A stretch of DNA of 64,000 bases from Haberlea rhodopensis (Eukaryota > Streptophyta > Magnoliopsida > Lamiales > Gesneriaceae), in the NCBI GenBank assembly GCA_907163345.1, contig CAJQUN010000032.1, forward strand, positions 3,634,424-3,698,423, given 5' to 3'. Below, one piece after another: positions 35,316 to 46,066 of this stretch. Numbering within the stretch: the stretch's first letter is position 1; each line of letters starts with the position of its first letter. The position numbers and the translations under genes are program-made. The notes under the pieces were generated by a model. The model searched no databases. It was given only the letters and a program-made list of their open reading frames with translations, and had not been told where the DNA came from.

Positions 35316-37290
35316 TGTTAGGTGCTTGTCTGAAGCGGCGGATGTCTGATGCACTAGGGTTATTGAGAACTTTCTTTATAAAGGAGTTTAGTGCTAAATA
35401 AGTTTGTATAGGAAGTCTTTTATAATTAATAAGTTAGTATAGGAAGTCTTTTATAATTATTTTGTGGACTAAGTCTATTTTGGACTAAGTCAATCTTGTT
35501 GGTTATTAAGTTAGATGTTGTTGGGCCATGTGTCCATAAACCAAGTAATGAGTTAGTTATTTTTATTTGAGTCAGTCCAGAATCCTTTGTATTTAAAGCA
35601 AGTATTTGACAATCAAAAGGTAATCAGATCTTTTAAAAACCCAAATGGTTGTGAGGCTGGCATAGCCAAAGTTGAATTAAGAGTATCCTATATTTCAGAA
35701 TATTATTGTTCATAACAAGTGGTATCAGAGCTGTGTTCCTGTGACATGGCTGAGGGAACTAGGCATACTCAAATTCTCGAAGCATTGGCAGCAATGAAAG
35801 GGGAAAATGCTTACTTATAGGAAGAACAAAAACGTCAACAGAGATTATTGGAAGCAGTGATGCAACAATTAAGCACTTTGGCTTCTACATATGAGCAGTT
35901 GGTGGAAACGCACAGGTCAGGGGCAAGTTCTTCAATTCAAGGCTCAAAGGTTAGTCATAATCCTTTATTTGAAGGGAATGGGGGTATTACAACTAGGTCA
36001 CTTAGGTTGGAGTTTCCTAAGTTTGATGGGGCAGAACACAATGAATGGATCTTAAGGCTGGACAATTTTTTTTCATACTATAACACCCCAGAAGACCAAA
36101 AATTGCAAATAGCTTTCTTTCACATGGAAGGAAGAGCCCTTTCATGGTTCTCGTGACTAACAGATTCGAGTCCAATGACCAACTGGAATGAATTCATAGT
36201 CGCGTTGCAAGTACGATTGGACCCTCGGCTTATGAGGATCCAGTGGGTCAATTTACCAAATTAAAACAACATGGAACAGTAGAGGAGTATCAAACCCAAG
36301 GAGTTATCTAATAAAATTAAAGGATTAACTGAGGAATTCCAGATAAGTACCTTTTTGAGTGGGCTGAAAGACGACCTTAGGATCACAGTCACCATGTTCA
36401 AACCGACCACCTTGCCTGATGCCTTCGGACTGGCAAGATTACAGGAAGAAGAGATCTCTAGAAGAACCCAAATTTTTTATCTCAAACACAATTCTAAGAC
36501 TCTAAACCAGAACACATTCCCCAAATTACCCGGACCTCCACCTATTCACAGTCTCCCCCTCCACCATATAGACCTATCCAAACCTTCCAAAACAACCCCA
36601 ACAGATACTTGGACCAGAACAAGAAACCAACCATGTCAGTTAGAAGGATTTCACCAGCCCAAATGCAAGAGCAAAGGGATAAGGGATTGTGTTATTATTG
36701 TGATGAAAATTCCAACCTGAGCATCGTTGTAATAGACCCAAAATTTTCCTTCTAGAAGGGATTGAAGAGGGAGTAATATGGGAAGAGGACGAGAGAACTT
36801 TAGCTGCAATCCAACCAATCAAGGCTAATAAAGAGGAAGCAAGGGAAGAAGTTGAATTAGTAGGAATTTCCTTGCATGCTATGATTGGAGCATTAGCACC
36901 AAAAACTATGAGGATAACTGGGGCTATTAATAAAGTTAGTGTCATTGTTTTAATTGATACGGGAAGTACACATAGCTTTATAGACCCAAATGTAGCAAAG
37001 AATGCTATTGACATTGGAAGAAAGCCAAATGTTAGTAAATTTGGCCAATGGAGCCAATCTCCCCTTGCCTCGGTTTTTGTAAGGCAGTTCCACTCCTCAT
37101 TCAAGGTTTGAATACTCTAACCGATTTGTACTTGTTAAACTTGTTGGGGGGGGGGGGGGTTGTGATGTCGTTTTAGGCAGGGATTGGTTAAGGGAATTAG
37201 GAACAGTAGTTTGGAATTTCCCAGATTTAATCATGTATTTTACAATTGGCAATACAACGGCTGCTTTAAGAGGAATACAATTGCTGCTTT
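35316..37290 (+). mobile_element. Truncated Ty3/gypsy element, plus strand
   Basis: A 402-bp LTR (35316-35717, TGTTAGGTGC...CATAACA) is followed by the primer site TGGTATCAGAGC at 35720-35731. Gag starts at 35746 and a protease piece and a downstream VVLGRDWLRELG motif follow. The element ends near 37290, where Ty1/copia sequence begins, so RT, integrase and the second LTR are missing. A G13 run at about 37146-37158 lies between the protease and VVLGRDWL. Confidence 0.85.
35746..37111 (+). pseudogene. Gypsy gag and protease remnants
   Basis: Gag starts MAEGTRHTQILEALAAMKG, hits a stop at 35818-35820, then continues in frame with LRLEFPKFDGAEHNEWILRL and FFHMEGRALSWFS before another stop. The retrotransposon gag core is clear. 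A later frame (36872-37111) carries the protease motif LIDTGSTHSFIDP with a standard D-T-G. The RNA-binding knuckle region near 36690-36740 is broken. The element cannot make a polyprotein. Confidence 0.85.
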
Positions 37291-37299
37291 AAGTTGGAT

Positions 37300-40200
37300 A
37301 GTTGATCCATCTTATATTATTTTGTGACATTTATATTATCAATTGGAGACAAAGTGTTTGTTTCCACGAGTGCAATCTTTCTAGAGAAAATGTTTCCATT
37401 AGAAAGAAATGACAAGGTAATATAACTTGAAACGGTTCAAGAACTACAAACCACTGGAAACGTAGAAACAGTAAAATTAATTGAGTCAATTAGAACCTTT
37501 GAAGTACACACACCAAGGAGATCTGAAACTGTTTCATGAACTCCTGATAGATTGAATTTACTCCTAGAAAGTAGTCAAAATGATTTTGACCATGAATGTG
37601 ATCATAGGACTTTCAAGGAGACGATGTTGGATATCATTTCGGGATATTGGCGAGATGCTATGAAATTTGAAACAGACTTCATGTACTCTAATAAAGTATG
37701 GACCTTAGTAGATCCTCTTTGGGAATTGTTCACATTGGCTGAAATTGATCTATAAGTGAAAGCTTGGAGTGGATGGGAAGGTAGTGAACTTCAAAGCTTG
37801 ACTGGTAGGAAACAGTTATTCTCATAGGCAAAGAGTTGTCTATGAGAAAATTTTCATCGGTTATGATGCTAAAGTCTATTCAAATTTTATTAGCTATATC
37901 TTCATATTATGACTATGAGATATAACAGATGTATGTGAAGACTTTTATACAAGGCAGCCAGAGGGCTTCACAACCATTGGAAGTGAGCAAAAGGTTTGCA
38001 AACTCCTGAGATCCATTTATGGGCCTAAGAAGGCATCCCAAATTTTGAACTTCTATTTTGATAACATCATCAAAGTGTTTAGTTTTGTTAAAAATCCGGA
38101 AGTGACATGTGTGTATAAAAGAGTTAGTGGGAGCGCGGTTATATTTGTAGTGTTTTAAGTCGATGATATCCTACTCATTGTGAATGAAATTGGATTAATC
38201 GATTAAAGCATGGTTATCTACTAATTTCTCATTGAAAGATTTGGGAGAAGCGTCCTATGTGCTTGGCATAAGGATCTATAGGGATAGAGCTAAAGGATGC
38301 TTGACGTATCTCAATCTACGTACATAAACACTGTGCTAAAAGGGTTTAGCATGGAAAAAAGGAGTTACTTCCCAATATATCATAGTATTCATCTCTCGAG
38401 TCAATGGATTTTAAGATGGATGATGAGAGAGAAAAGATGACATTGATACCTTATGTTTCGACTTTTAATAGCATAAGCTATGCTATGTTATGTACTTGGC
38501 CTGATGTATGTTCTTAGAGTAATGAACATACATCAGACAGATCCCGGTGAAGTCACTGGAAAACTGTGAAAATAATCCTCAAGTACTTATGAAAAACTTA
38601 TGATATGTTCATAGTTTTTGGATCTGTAAGTGGAGAAATAAAGTTGAAGGCTAAGCTGATGCTGGTTTTTCAGTCGGAGGTAGATGATACCAAATCGATG
38701 TTCGGATTTGTATTTAAGCTTAACGATGATGTTGTCTCTTGGAAACGTTCCAAGCAAGACACCACATGTGTACTGTGACAACAGTTGGGCTATTATGAAT
38801 AGCCAAGATCTCATCAGTATCCAAACATATATTGATAAAATATCATCTAATGAGAGAGATGGTAGACGCGATATTATTATCGAGAAAATCGCTTCAACGG
38901 AAAAATATAGTGAATCCACTGACAAAGTCTTTACAACGATTGATGTCTGTCAGACATCTTGGGAAGATGGTCTTGAGACACATGAGTAGTTGGCTTTGGG
39001 AAAGTGAAAGATTTTGTTGTCATATGTGATTAAGTAAATCAATAGTTGATTGATTGTACTTATATTATTATTATGACAAATCTTTGTTTGAATATTAATA
39101 TATATGGCACTTCTTCATCTGTTTACCCATGCATCTTGATGCATTGATGAAGTCCTTGATATTGCTATAGTCCATAGAATGTGGTTAGCATATGATGGTG
39201 ACCATGAAATACATTCTCGACTGCGATTTCTAAATGCTCCTGGTCGATGAGCCTTCGAGAATGGGATATCGATATATGCTCGTTAGAGACTGGTATTCAT
39301 GATGTGTCTAGTGTAGTGCGCCGCGTTTCATCGGCATTGGCTTGGAGAAGTCAGCACACGTGAAAAGGTGCTCATTAGGAATGAGTTCACTGAACGATCC
39401 TACTCGGAATTCTATAAGTGGTTACCATTTGTCGAGTATAGAATTTCTAGTCATAGTTGTGCACCATTACTCCTCATGACCCGAGGCGTCATTGAGGTCT
39501 TGATAGATAACTGTGTACTTTGATTTAATGACTGATCACATGTGGGTCATAAAGTTGTTATTTTGGGTATGCAGTGATGCTGTCAGAGACCTATGATTGT
39601 CGTTGGGGATTCACCGCTGGTCTTGATGAACCAAGATGTCCTGTGTGTTTTTCTGTATATGATTCAAGGAATCTCAGGCCAGAGTGGGTAGTGCTTGTGA
39701 AAAAGGAGTTTTTCATATACGCACACAATGAATCATATAACGTGAAACAAATACATTGTTATTGAAATTATAAGGGTCTCGATCGACCAATGCCCTAGAT
39801 TCAATCAGGACATATTGAGTGAAAGGAATGTACTGCACGCTAACTATGGCTGAAAGGTTCTCGTACGATGTTAGTCATTTGTATCTAGGTCTTCGTGAAG
39901 CGCAGATGCTAGACGCTACCCACGATCGGTAGGTTGTTGCTGGAATTATATTTCAGTCATTGTCTATTAAAGATGTTTAATCCACAATGAGGCATTCATG
40001 GTAAGCCCAAGAAGTTGTTTGACTTCTAAAATCACAAAGTTGTGATCCTACTGCTAAGATACACTTGAGCATCACTGGGTCACAAGCAACCGGCCGCCGA
40101 TCTACCGATTAGAATTGAGGCTTATATGATAAGTGCTCAAGATTGTGTGATTGATATTCAAGAGATGAGTTTAATTTTTGAAAGCTCCTCACTTTAGTGG

Positions 40201-40371
40201 AGTTTCTATGTTTGGAAATGTTCCATCTATAGAAAGTTCTAAAATTAAAAAGTATGATATATTTATCTCATATTTATGTACGTCAGTTGTATATCAAGTT
40301 ATTCAATTGGATTGACCTACTTGGATTATGAGTTTAGTGCTCATGTGTTGGCTTTTGGGCAAGTGGGAGAT
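37300..40371 (+). pseudogene. Ty1/copia 3' pol fragment, first copy
   Basis: Pieces of a copia polyprotein follow the gypsy fragment. There is the end of integrase (KVFVSTSAIFLEKMFPLERN), the RT with VDDILLIVNE at about 38159, and RNase H with SKSMFGFVFKLNDDVVSWKR. A TAA at 38156-38158 sits directly before VDD. In this copy about 100 bp of RNase H, including the DSTTEAEYIAA motif kept in copy 2, are deleted at about 38769. After RNase H comes 1.3 kb of untranslated DNA and a polypurine tract (AAGTGGGAGAT) at 40361-40371. Confidence 0.85.
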
Positions 40372-40480
40372 TGTTAGCATATGTGCCCTACAAGCCAAAT
40401 GTTGGCATGTTGGGCTTTATGCACCCAAAGCCCATTAGTAACTCAATGACCCTATAAATAAGTCATTCTAGTTTCTGGTT
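40372..40480 (+). promoter_or_regulatory. Copia 3' LTR head with TATA box, joined to RING exon
   Basis: Directly after the polypurine tract the LTR starts TGTTAGCATATGTGCCC. It is cut after about 109 bp, where the RING exon begins. The retained part ends with TATAAATA at 40453-40460, about 28 bp before the exon junction and 35 bp before the ATG. The TATA-to-ATG distance would give a very short 5' leader. Promoter activity is inferred, not shown. Confidence 0.6.
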
Positions 40481-40494
40481 GAGAAATAGCGGTT

Positions 40495-40974
40495 ATGATG
40501 GAGAGGAACCAACACTCAATCCATTATGCAGTTGAGGAAAGAACAGCCAAGAAACTTAAAGAGATGGAATTCGACATACGTACAAAGTTGAGGGAAAATG
40601 TGGAGTTGGAGAAGAAAGCCGAGCATTACAAGGCCGAGGCACAAAGGCTGCACAGAAGAGTGATGTACTTGGAGCAAATGGCGATGTCTCTGAAAGAGGG
40701 CTTGGCGAGTGCCACATCAGCTCGTCGATTTGGGGAGAATGCGCAGGAAGATGCCGAGTCATCGTTTGTGGATACCGAACGGGTAGGGCTTGTTAGGCTC
40801 GACTGCTTGGTCTGTGAGAAGAAGATAGCGACGGTGATGATGTGGCGATGCCACCATGTTTGCCTCTGCTCGGAATGCGATGCTGTCACCAAGTCTTGCC
40901 CTTTTTGCCTCTCAATTAAAACTTCAAGTGTAAAAGTTCATCTCCCTCTAGAGCAGGAAGGATTCAATCACTAG
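40495..40974 (+). CDS. N-truncated BOI-type RING protein, LTR-fused copy 1
   Basis: An open frame of 159 codons from ATG 40495. It equals the last exon of the BOI-like gene at 50894-51403, except that the exon's first codons are replaced by LTR sequence (homology starts at 40481). Residues 10-80 form a charged coiled coil. The RING has all eight ligands: C104, C107, C119, H121, C125, C128, C135, C138. BOI-family RING proteins are E3 ubiquitin ligases that restrain cell death and gibberellin responses. Against the source gene, P118 became R and R120 became H. The protein lacks the N-terminal half. It may be an expressed chimeric gene or an inert fragment; the open frame alone does not decide. 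Confidence 0.6.
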   Translation: MMERNQHSIHYAVEERTAKKLKEMEFDIRTKLRENVELEKKAEHYKAEAQRLHRRVMYLEQMAMSLKEGLASATSARRFGENAQEDAESSFVDTERVGLVRLDCLVCEKKIATVMMWRCHHVCLCSECDAVTKSCPFCLSIKTSSVKVHLPLEQEGFNH

Positions 40975-42480
40975 AAAATGATGATGATAATTATTATTAA
41001 GCCAAGTTCTTAGTTTTATGCATTTAGACAGTCATAATTATTAAACTTTTCACTTGCTCTAAGCATATCCAAGACAAACAGGTCAAAGAAACAGAGTAAA
41101 AACTATGCAAAACAAGAATCCAATCATAATTTGTATCATATATATTGTATTAAAATGAGAATTACAGGTAGAACCGAACACTTTTGTCATGTTATTGATT
41201 TTCAGAGCTCAGCAGTTTGGTAGTTTCTAACCTTAGGTTCCGTTTGTGGGAATATATAAATGGTGTTTGTATATATAAATGGTGTTCCGTTATTGATTTT
41301 CAGAGCTCAGCAGTTTTGAATTACTTCTTGTTTTTTAGTTTTTAACCCTATTTCACACGTCAGCAATTTTCCCATTTTTCGACGTCATATCAGCACTTCG
41401 ACGACATATGATTAAAAAACATAACGAGAACAAATTACTGCATTAAGACCCAACTTTGACAAGTTAGAGAACGAAACATGATAACTTATCGGACGAATTC
41501 GACAATTTTCACATGTAAGATATATTGAAATCATAATATATGTATATTATATATTCCCTCATAATATATATCGAAAATCATAATAGCTGGCTTCTTATTT
41601 TGTGTATTTGTAATTCCAATTTGCTTCTATAAAAGATAAACATCAAAATGCACTTGATGTATAATATTAATTTCACTCTCATTTCTTTAAGTCGACTTTT
41701 ATTTCTTTAATAATTCTATGTGAGATATCGATTTGATACTTGAGTATCTAAAATAATATTAAAATCATTATTAAATAACTCGGCTTTAATCATGCTTTTA
41801 TCAGAAAAAATTAAAATACAAAAATCCAATGAAATAATTTAGTTCTTGATTGAAATTAATTGTCTTGGTCACTACGACTTTTAAAATCATTGTTGTGGTT
41901 GATTTTTTGTTGTGGGGTAAAAATCAATAACATAAAAAATGGTGGACAAAATTTTTTTTAATGAGGTCAAAATATAATTTTAGCTGATTATAATAATTTG
42001 GCTCATTAAAATTTCATAAAATTTATTATTTTATATTATATTAATAAAGTCAATAACAACTAATACAAAACAATTTTAAAAATACAAGATTGTGTTAAAG
42101 TCAATAACAACTAATACTAAACAATTTTAAAAATACAAGATTGTGTGCTATATAGCATATTATGTAATAACACTTACGTTGGTTTTGTCACGTACGACGT
42201 AGAAATGCACATGTACATTGAGTGAAGTCCATGAGTTTCGACAATTTTACAAGAGCGAGATGACGACCGAGTATGAAATTGAATTTAGACTTACCTATTC
42301 TAAATTATCTAAAATAGTTATATATATTTTTTTATTTTTTACTATCAAAATCATTATTGTGCTTGCTTGCAGTGCGAATATAGAACTTTTGTTTGATAGG
42401 TAAAAATTAATAACTTAAAAATTTTTAGAAGGACAAAATACAACATTTGTGTTTGCCTCTGGTTGCTTGAATATAATAAT
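40975..42480 (+). other. RING 3' flank followed by dirigent upstream DNA
   Basis: The first 300-600 bp match the region downstream of the BOI-like gene (51404-51600). They are followed by 'gagctcagcag' repeats (41203 and 41303) and, from about 41500, by sequence homologous to the DIR1 5' flank. No gene here. Confidence 0.75.
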
Positions 42481-45463
42481 TGAAGTACACACACCAAGGA
42501 GATCTGAAACTGTTTCATGAACTCCTGATAGATTGAATTTACTCCTAGAAAGTAGTCAAAATGATTTTGACCATGAATGTGATCATAGGACTTTCAAGGA
42601 GACGATGTTGGATATCATTTCGGGATATTGGCGAGATGCTATGAAATTTGAAACAGACTTCATTACTCTAATAAAGTATGGACCTTAGTAGATCCTCTTT
42701 GGGAATTGTTCACATTGGCTGAAATTGATCTATAAGTGAAAGCTTGGAGTGGATGGGAAGGTAGTGAACTTCAAAGCTTGACTGGTAGGAAACAGTTATT
42801 CTCATAGGCAAAGAGTTGTCTATGAGAAAATTTTCATCGGTTATAATGCTAAAGTCTATTCGAATTTTATTAGCTATATCTTCATATTATGACTATGAGA
42901 TATAACAGATGTATGTGAAGACTTTTATACAAGGCAGCCAGAGGGCTTCACAACCATTGGAAGTGAGCAAAAGGTTTGCAAACTCCTGAGATCCATTTAT
43001 GGGCCTAAGAAGGCATCCCGAAGTTTGAACTTCTATTTTGATAACATCATCAAAGTGTTTAGTTTTGTTAAAAATCCGGAAGTGACATGTGTGTATAAAA
43101 GGGTTAGTGGAAGCGCGGTTATATTTGTAGTGTTTTAAGTCGATGATATCCTACTCATTGTGAATGAAATTGGATTAATCGATTAAAGCATGGTTATCTA
43201 CTAATTTCTCCTTGAAAGATTTGGGAGAAGCGTCCTATGTGCTTGGCATAAGGATCTATAGGGATAGATCTAAAGGATGCTTGACGTATCTCAATCTACG
43301 TACATAAACACTGTACTAAAAGGATGTAGCATGGAATAGTCGAAAAAAGGAGTTACTTCCCAATATATCATAGTATTCATCTCTCGAGTCAATGGATTTT
43401 AAGATGGATGATGAGAGAGAAAAGATGACATTGATACCTTATGTTTCGACTTTTAATAGCATAATCTATGCTATGTTATGTACTTGGCCTGATGTATGTT
43501 CTTAGAGTAATGAGCATACATCAGACAGATCCCGGTGAAGTCACTGGAAAACTGTGAAAATAATCCTCAAGTACTTATGAAAAACTTATGATATGTTCAT
43601 AGTTTTTGGATCTGTAAGTGGAGAAATAAAGTTGAAGGCTAAGCTGATGCTGGTTTTTCAGTCGGAGGCAGATGATACCAAATCGATATTCGGATTTGTA
43701 TTTAAGCTTAACGATGATGTTGTCTCTTGGAAACGTTCCAAGCAAGACACCACATCGGATTCCACCACTGAAGCTGAATACATTGCAGCAAAGATGCAGT
43801 TTGGATATGAAATTTCATCCAAGAGTTGGGTTTAATTTCTAGCGCGGTTGACACAGTTCATGTACTATGACAACAGTTGGGCTATTATGAATAGCCAAGA
43901 TCTCATCAGTATCCAAATATATGTTGATAAAATATCATCTAATGAGAGAGATGGTAGACGCGACATTATTATGGAGAGAATCGCTTCAACAGAAAAATAT
44001 AGTGAATCCACTGACAAAGTCTTTACAACGATTGATGTCTGTCAGACATCTTGGGAAGATGGTCTTGAGACACATGAGTAGTTGGCTTTGGGAAAGTGAA
44101 AGATATTGTTGTCATATGTGATTAAGTAAATCAATAGTTGATTGATTGTACTTATATTATTATTATGACAAATCTTTGTTTGAATATTAATATATATGGC
44201 ACTTCTTCATCTGTTTACCCATGCATCTTGATGCATTGATGAAGTCCTTGAGATTGCTATAGTCCATAGAATGTGGTTAGCATATGATGGTGACCATGAA
44301 ATACATTCTCGACTGCGATTTCTAAATGTTCCTGGTCGATGAGCCTTCGAGAATGGGATATCGATATATGCTCGTTAGAGACTGGTATTCATGATGTGTC
44401 TAGTGTAGTGCGCCGCGTTTCGTCGGCGTTGGCTTGGAGAAGTCAGCACACGTGAAAAGGTGCTCATTAGGAATGAGTTCACTGAACGATCCTACTCGGA
44501 ATTCTATAAGTGGTTACCATTTGTCGAGTATAGAATTTCTAGTCATAGTTGTGCACCATTACTCCTCATGACCCGAGGCGTCATTGAGGTCTTGATAGAT
44601 AACTGTGTACTTTGATTTAATGACTGATCACATGTGGGTCATAAAGTTGTTATTTTGGTTATGCAGTGATGCTGTCAGAGACCTATGATTGTCGTTGGGG
44701 ATTCACCGCTGGTCTTGATGAACCAGGATGTCCTGTGTGTTTTTCTGTATATGATTCAAGGAATCTCAGGCCAGAGTGAGTAGTGCTTGTGAAAAAGGAG
44801 TTTTTCATATACGCACACAATGAATCATATAACGTGAAACAAATACATTGTTATTGAAATCATAAGGGTCTCGATCGACCAATGCCCTTGATTCAATCAG
44901 GACATATTGAGTGAAAGGAATGTACTGCACGCTAACTATGGCTGAAAGGTTCTCATACGATGTTAGTCATTTGTATCTAGGTCTTCGTGAAGCGCAGATG
45001 CTAGACGCTACCCACGATCGGTAGGTTGTTGCTGGAATTATATTTCAGTCATTGTCTATTAAAGAAGTTTAATCCACAATGAGGCATTCATGGTAAGCCC
45101 AAGAAGTTGTTTGACTTCTAAAATCACAAAGTTGTGATCCTACTGCTAAGATACACTTGAGCATCACTGGGTCACAAGCAACCGGCCGCCGATCTACCGA
45201 TTAGAATTGAGGCTTATATGATAAGTGCTCAAGATTGTGTGATTGATATTCAAGAGATGAGTTTAATTTTTGAAAGCTCCTCACTTTAGTGGAGTTTCTA
45301 TGTTTGGAAATGTTCCATCTATAGAAAGTTCTAAAATTAAAAAGTATGATATATTTATCTCATATTTATGTACGTCAGTTGTATATCAAGTTATTCAATT
45401 GGATTGACCTACTTGGATTATGAGTTTAGTGCTCATGTGTTGGCTTTTGGGCAAGTGGGAGAT
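42481..45463 (+). pseudogene. Ty1/copia 3' pol fragment, second copy
   Basis: Same fragment as in unit 1 starting within the integrase-RT linker. RT keeps VDDILLIVNE with the same preceding stop. RNase H reads FGFVFKLNDDVVSWKRSKQD followed by DSTTEAEYIAAKMQF. A stop follows at about 43833. The 3' untranslated part and polypurine tract are as in unit 1. Confidence 0.85.
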
Positions 45464-45572
45464 TGTTAGCATATGTGCCCTACAAGCCAAATGTTGGCAT
45501 GTTGGGCTTTATGCACCCAAAGCCCATTAGTAACTCAATGATCATATAAATAAGTCATTCTAGTTTCTGGTT
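45464..45572 (+). promoter_or_regulatory. Copia LTR head with TATA box, second fusion
   Basis: Same junction as at 40372-40480. The TATA element reads TATAAATA at 45545-45552, preceded by ATCA where unit 1 has ACCC. The RING exon homology starts at 45573. Confidence 0.6.
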
Positions 45573-45586
45573 GAGAAATAGCGGTT

Positions 45587-46066
45587 ATGATGGAGAGGAA
45601 CCAACACTCAATCCATTATGCAGTTGAGGAAAGAACAGCCAAGAAACTTAAAGAGATGGAATTCGACATACGTACAAAGTTGAGGGAAAATGTGGAGTTG
45701 GAGAAGAAAGCCGAGCATTACAAGGCCGAGGCACAAAGGCTGCACAGAAGAGTGATGTACTTGGAGCAAATGGCGATGTCTCTGAAAGAGGGCTTGGCGA
45801 GTGCCACATCAGCTCGTCGATTTGGGGAGAATGCGCAGGAAGATGCCGAGTCATCGTTTGTGGATACCGAACGGGTAGGGCTTGTTAGGCTCGACTGCTT
45901 GGTCTGTGAGAAGAAGATAGCGACGGTGATGATGTGGCGATGCCACCATGTTTGCCTCTGCTCGGAATGCGATGCTGTCACCAAGTCTTGCCCTTTTTGC
46001 CTCTCAATTAAAACTTCAAGTGTAAAAGTTCATCTCCCTCTAGAGCAGGAAGGATTCAATCACTAG
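45587..46066 (+). CDS. N-truncated BOI-type RING protein, LTR-fused copy 2
   Basis: A 159-codon open frame whose translation is identical to copy 1 (40495-40974), including the MERNQ start and the RCHH RING loop. The eight zinc ligands are intact. Its sequence upstream of the ATG and downstream of the stop also matches unit 1, so it shares the same possible LTR promoter. Both copies keep an open frame while the copia pol next to them is full of stops. That is compatible with a recent origin from a functional exon and does not by itself show selection. Confidence 0.6.
   Translation: MMERNQHSIHYAVEERTAKKLKEMEFDIRTKLRENVELEKKAEHYKAEAQRLHRRVMYLEQMAMSLKEGLASATSARRFGENAQEDAESSFVDTERVGLVRLDCLVCEKKIATVMMWRCHHVCLCSECDAVTKSCPFCLSIKTSSVKVHLPLEQEGFNH

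Larger units (their letters stand above)
37500..42480 (+). repeat. 5-kb tandem duplication, unit 1
   Basis: This block is repeated directly at 42481-47567. It runs from inside the copia fragment (TGAAGTACACACACC), through the LTR head, the RING exon and its 3' flank, to dirigent upstream DNA ending TTGAATATAATAAT. Sequence match is very high. Main differences are a roughly 100-bp RNase H deletion and a 14-bp indel in unit 1, so the duplication is recent. Confidence 0.95.

Noticed and set aside
40556..40892. Two minus-strand open frames across the RING exon (also at 45648-45984 and 50985-51321)
   Set aside because: They repeat in all three copies only because the plus-strand exon does; the composition is that of a shadow of the coiled-coil and RING codons.
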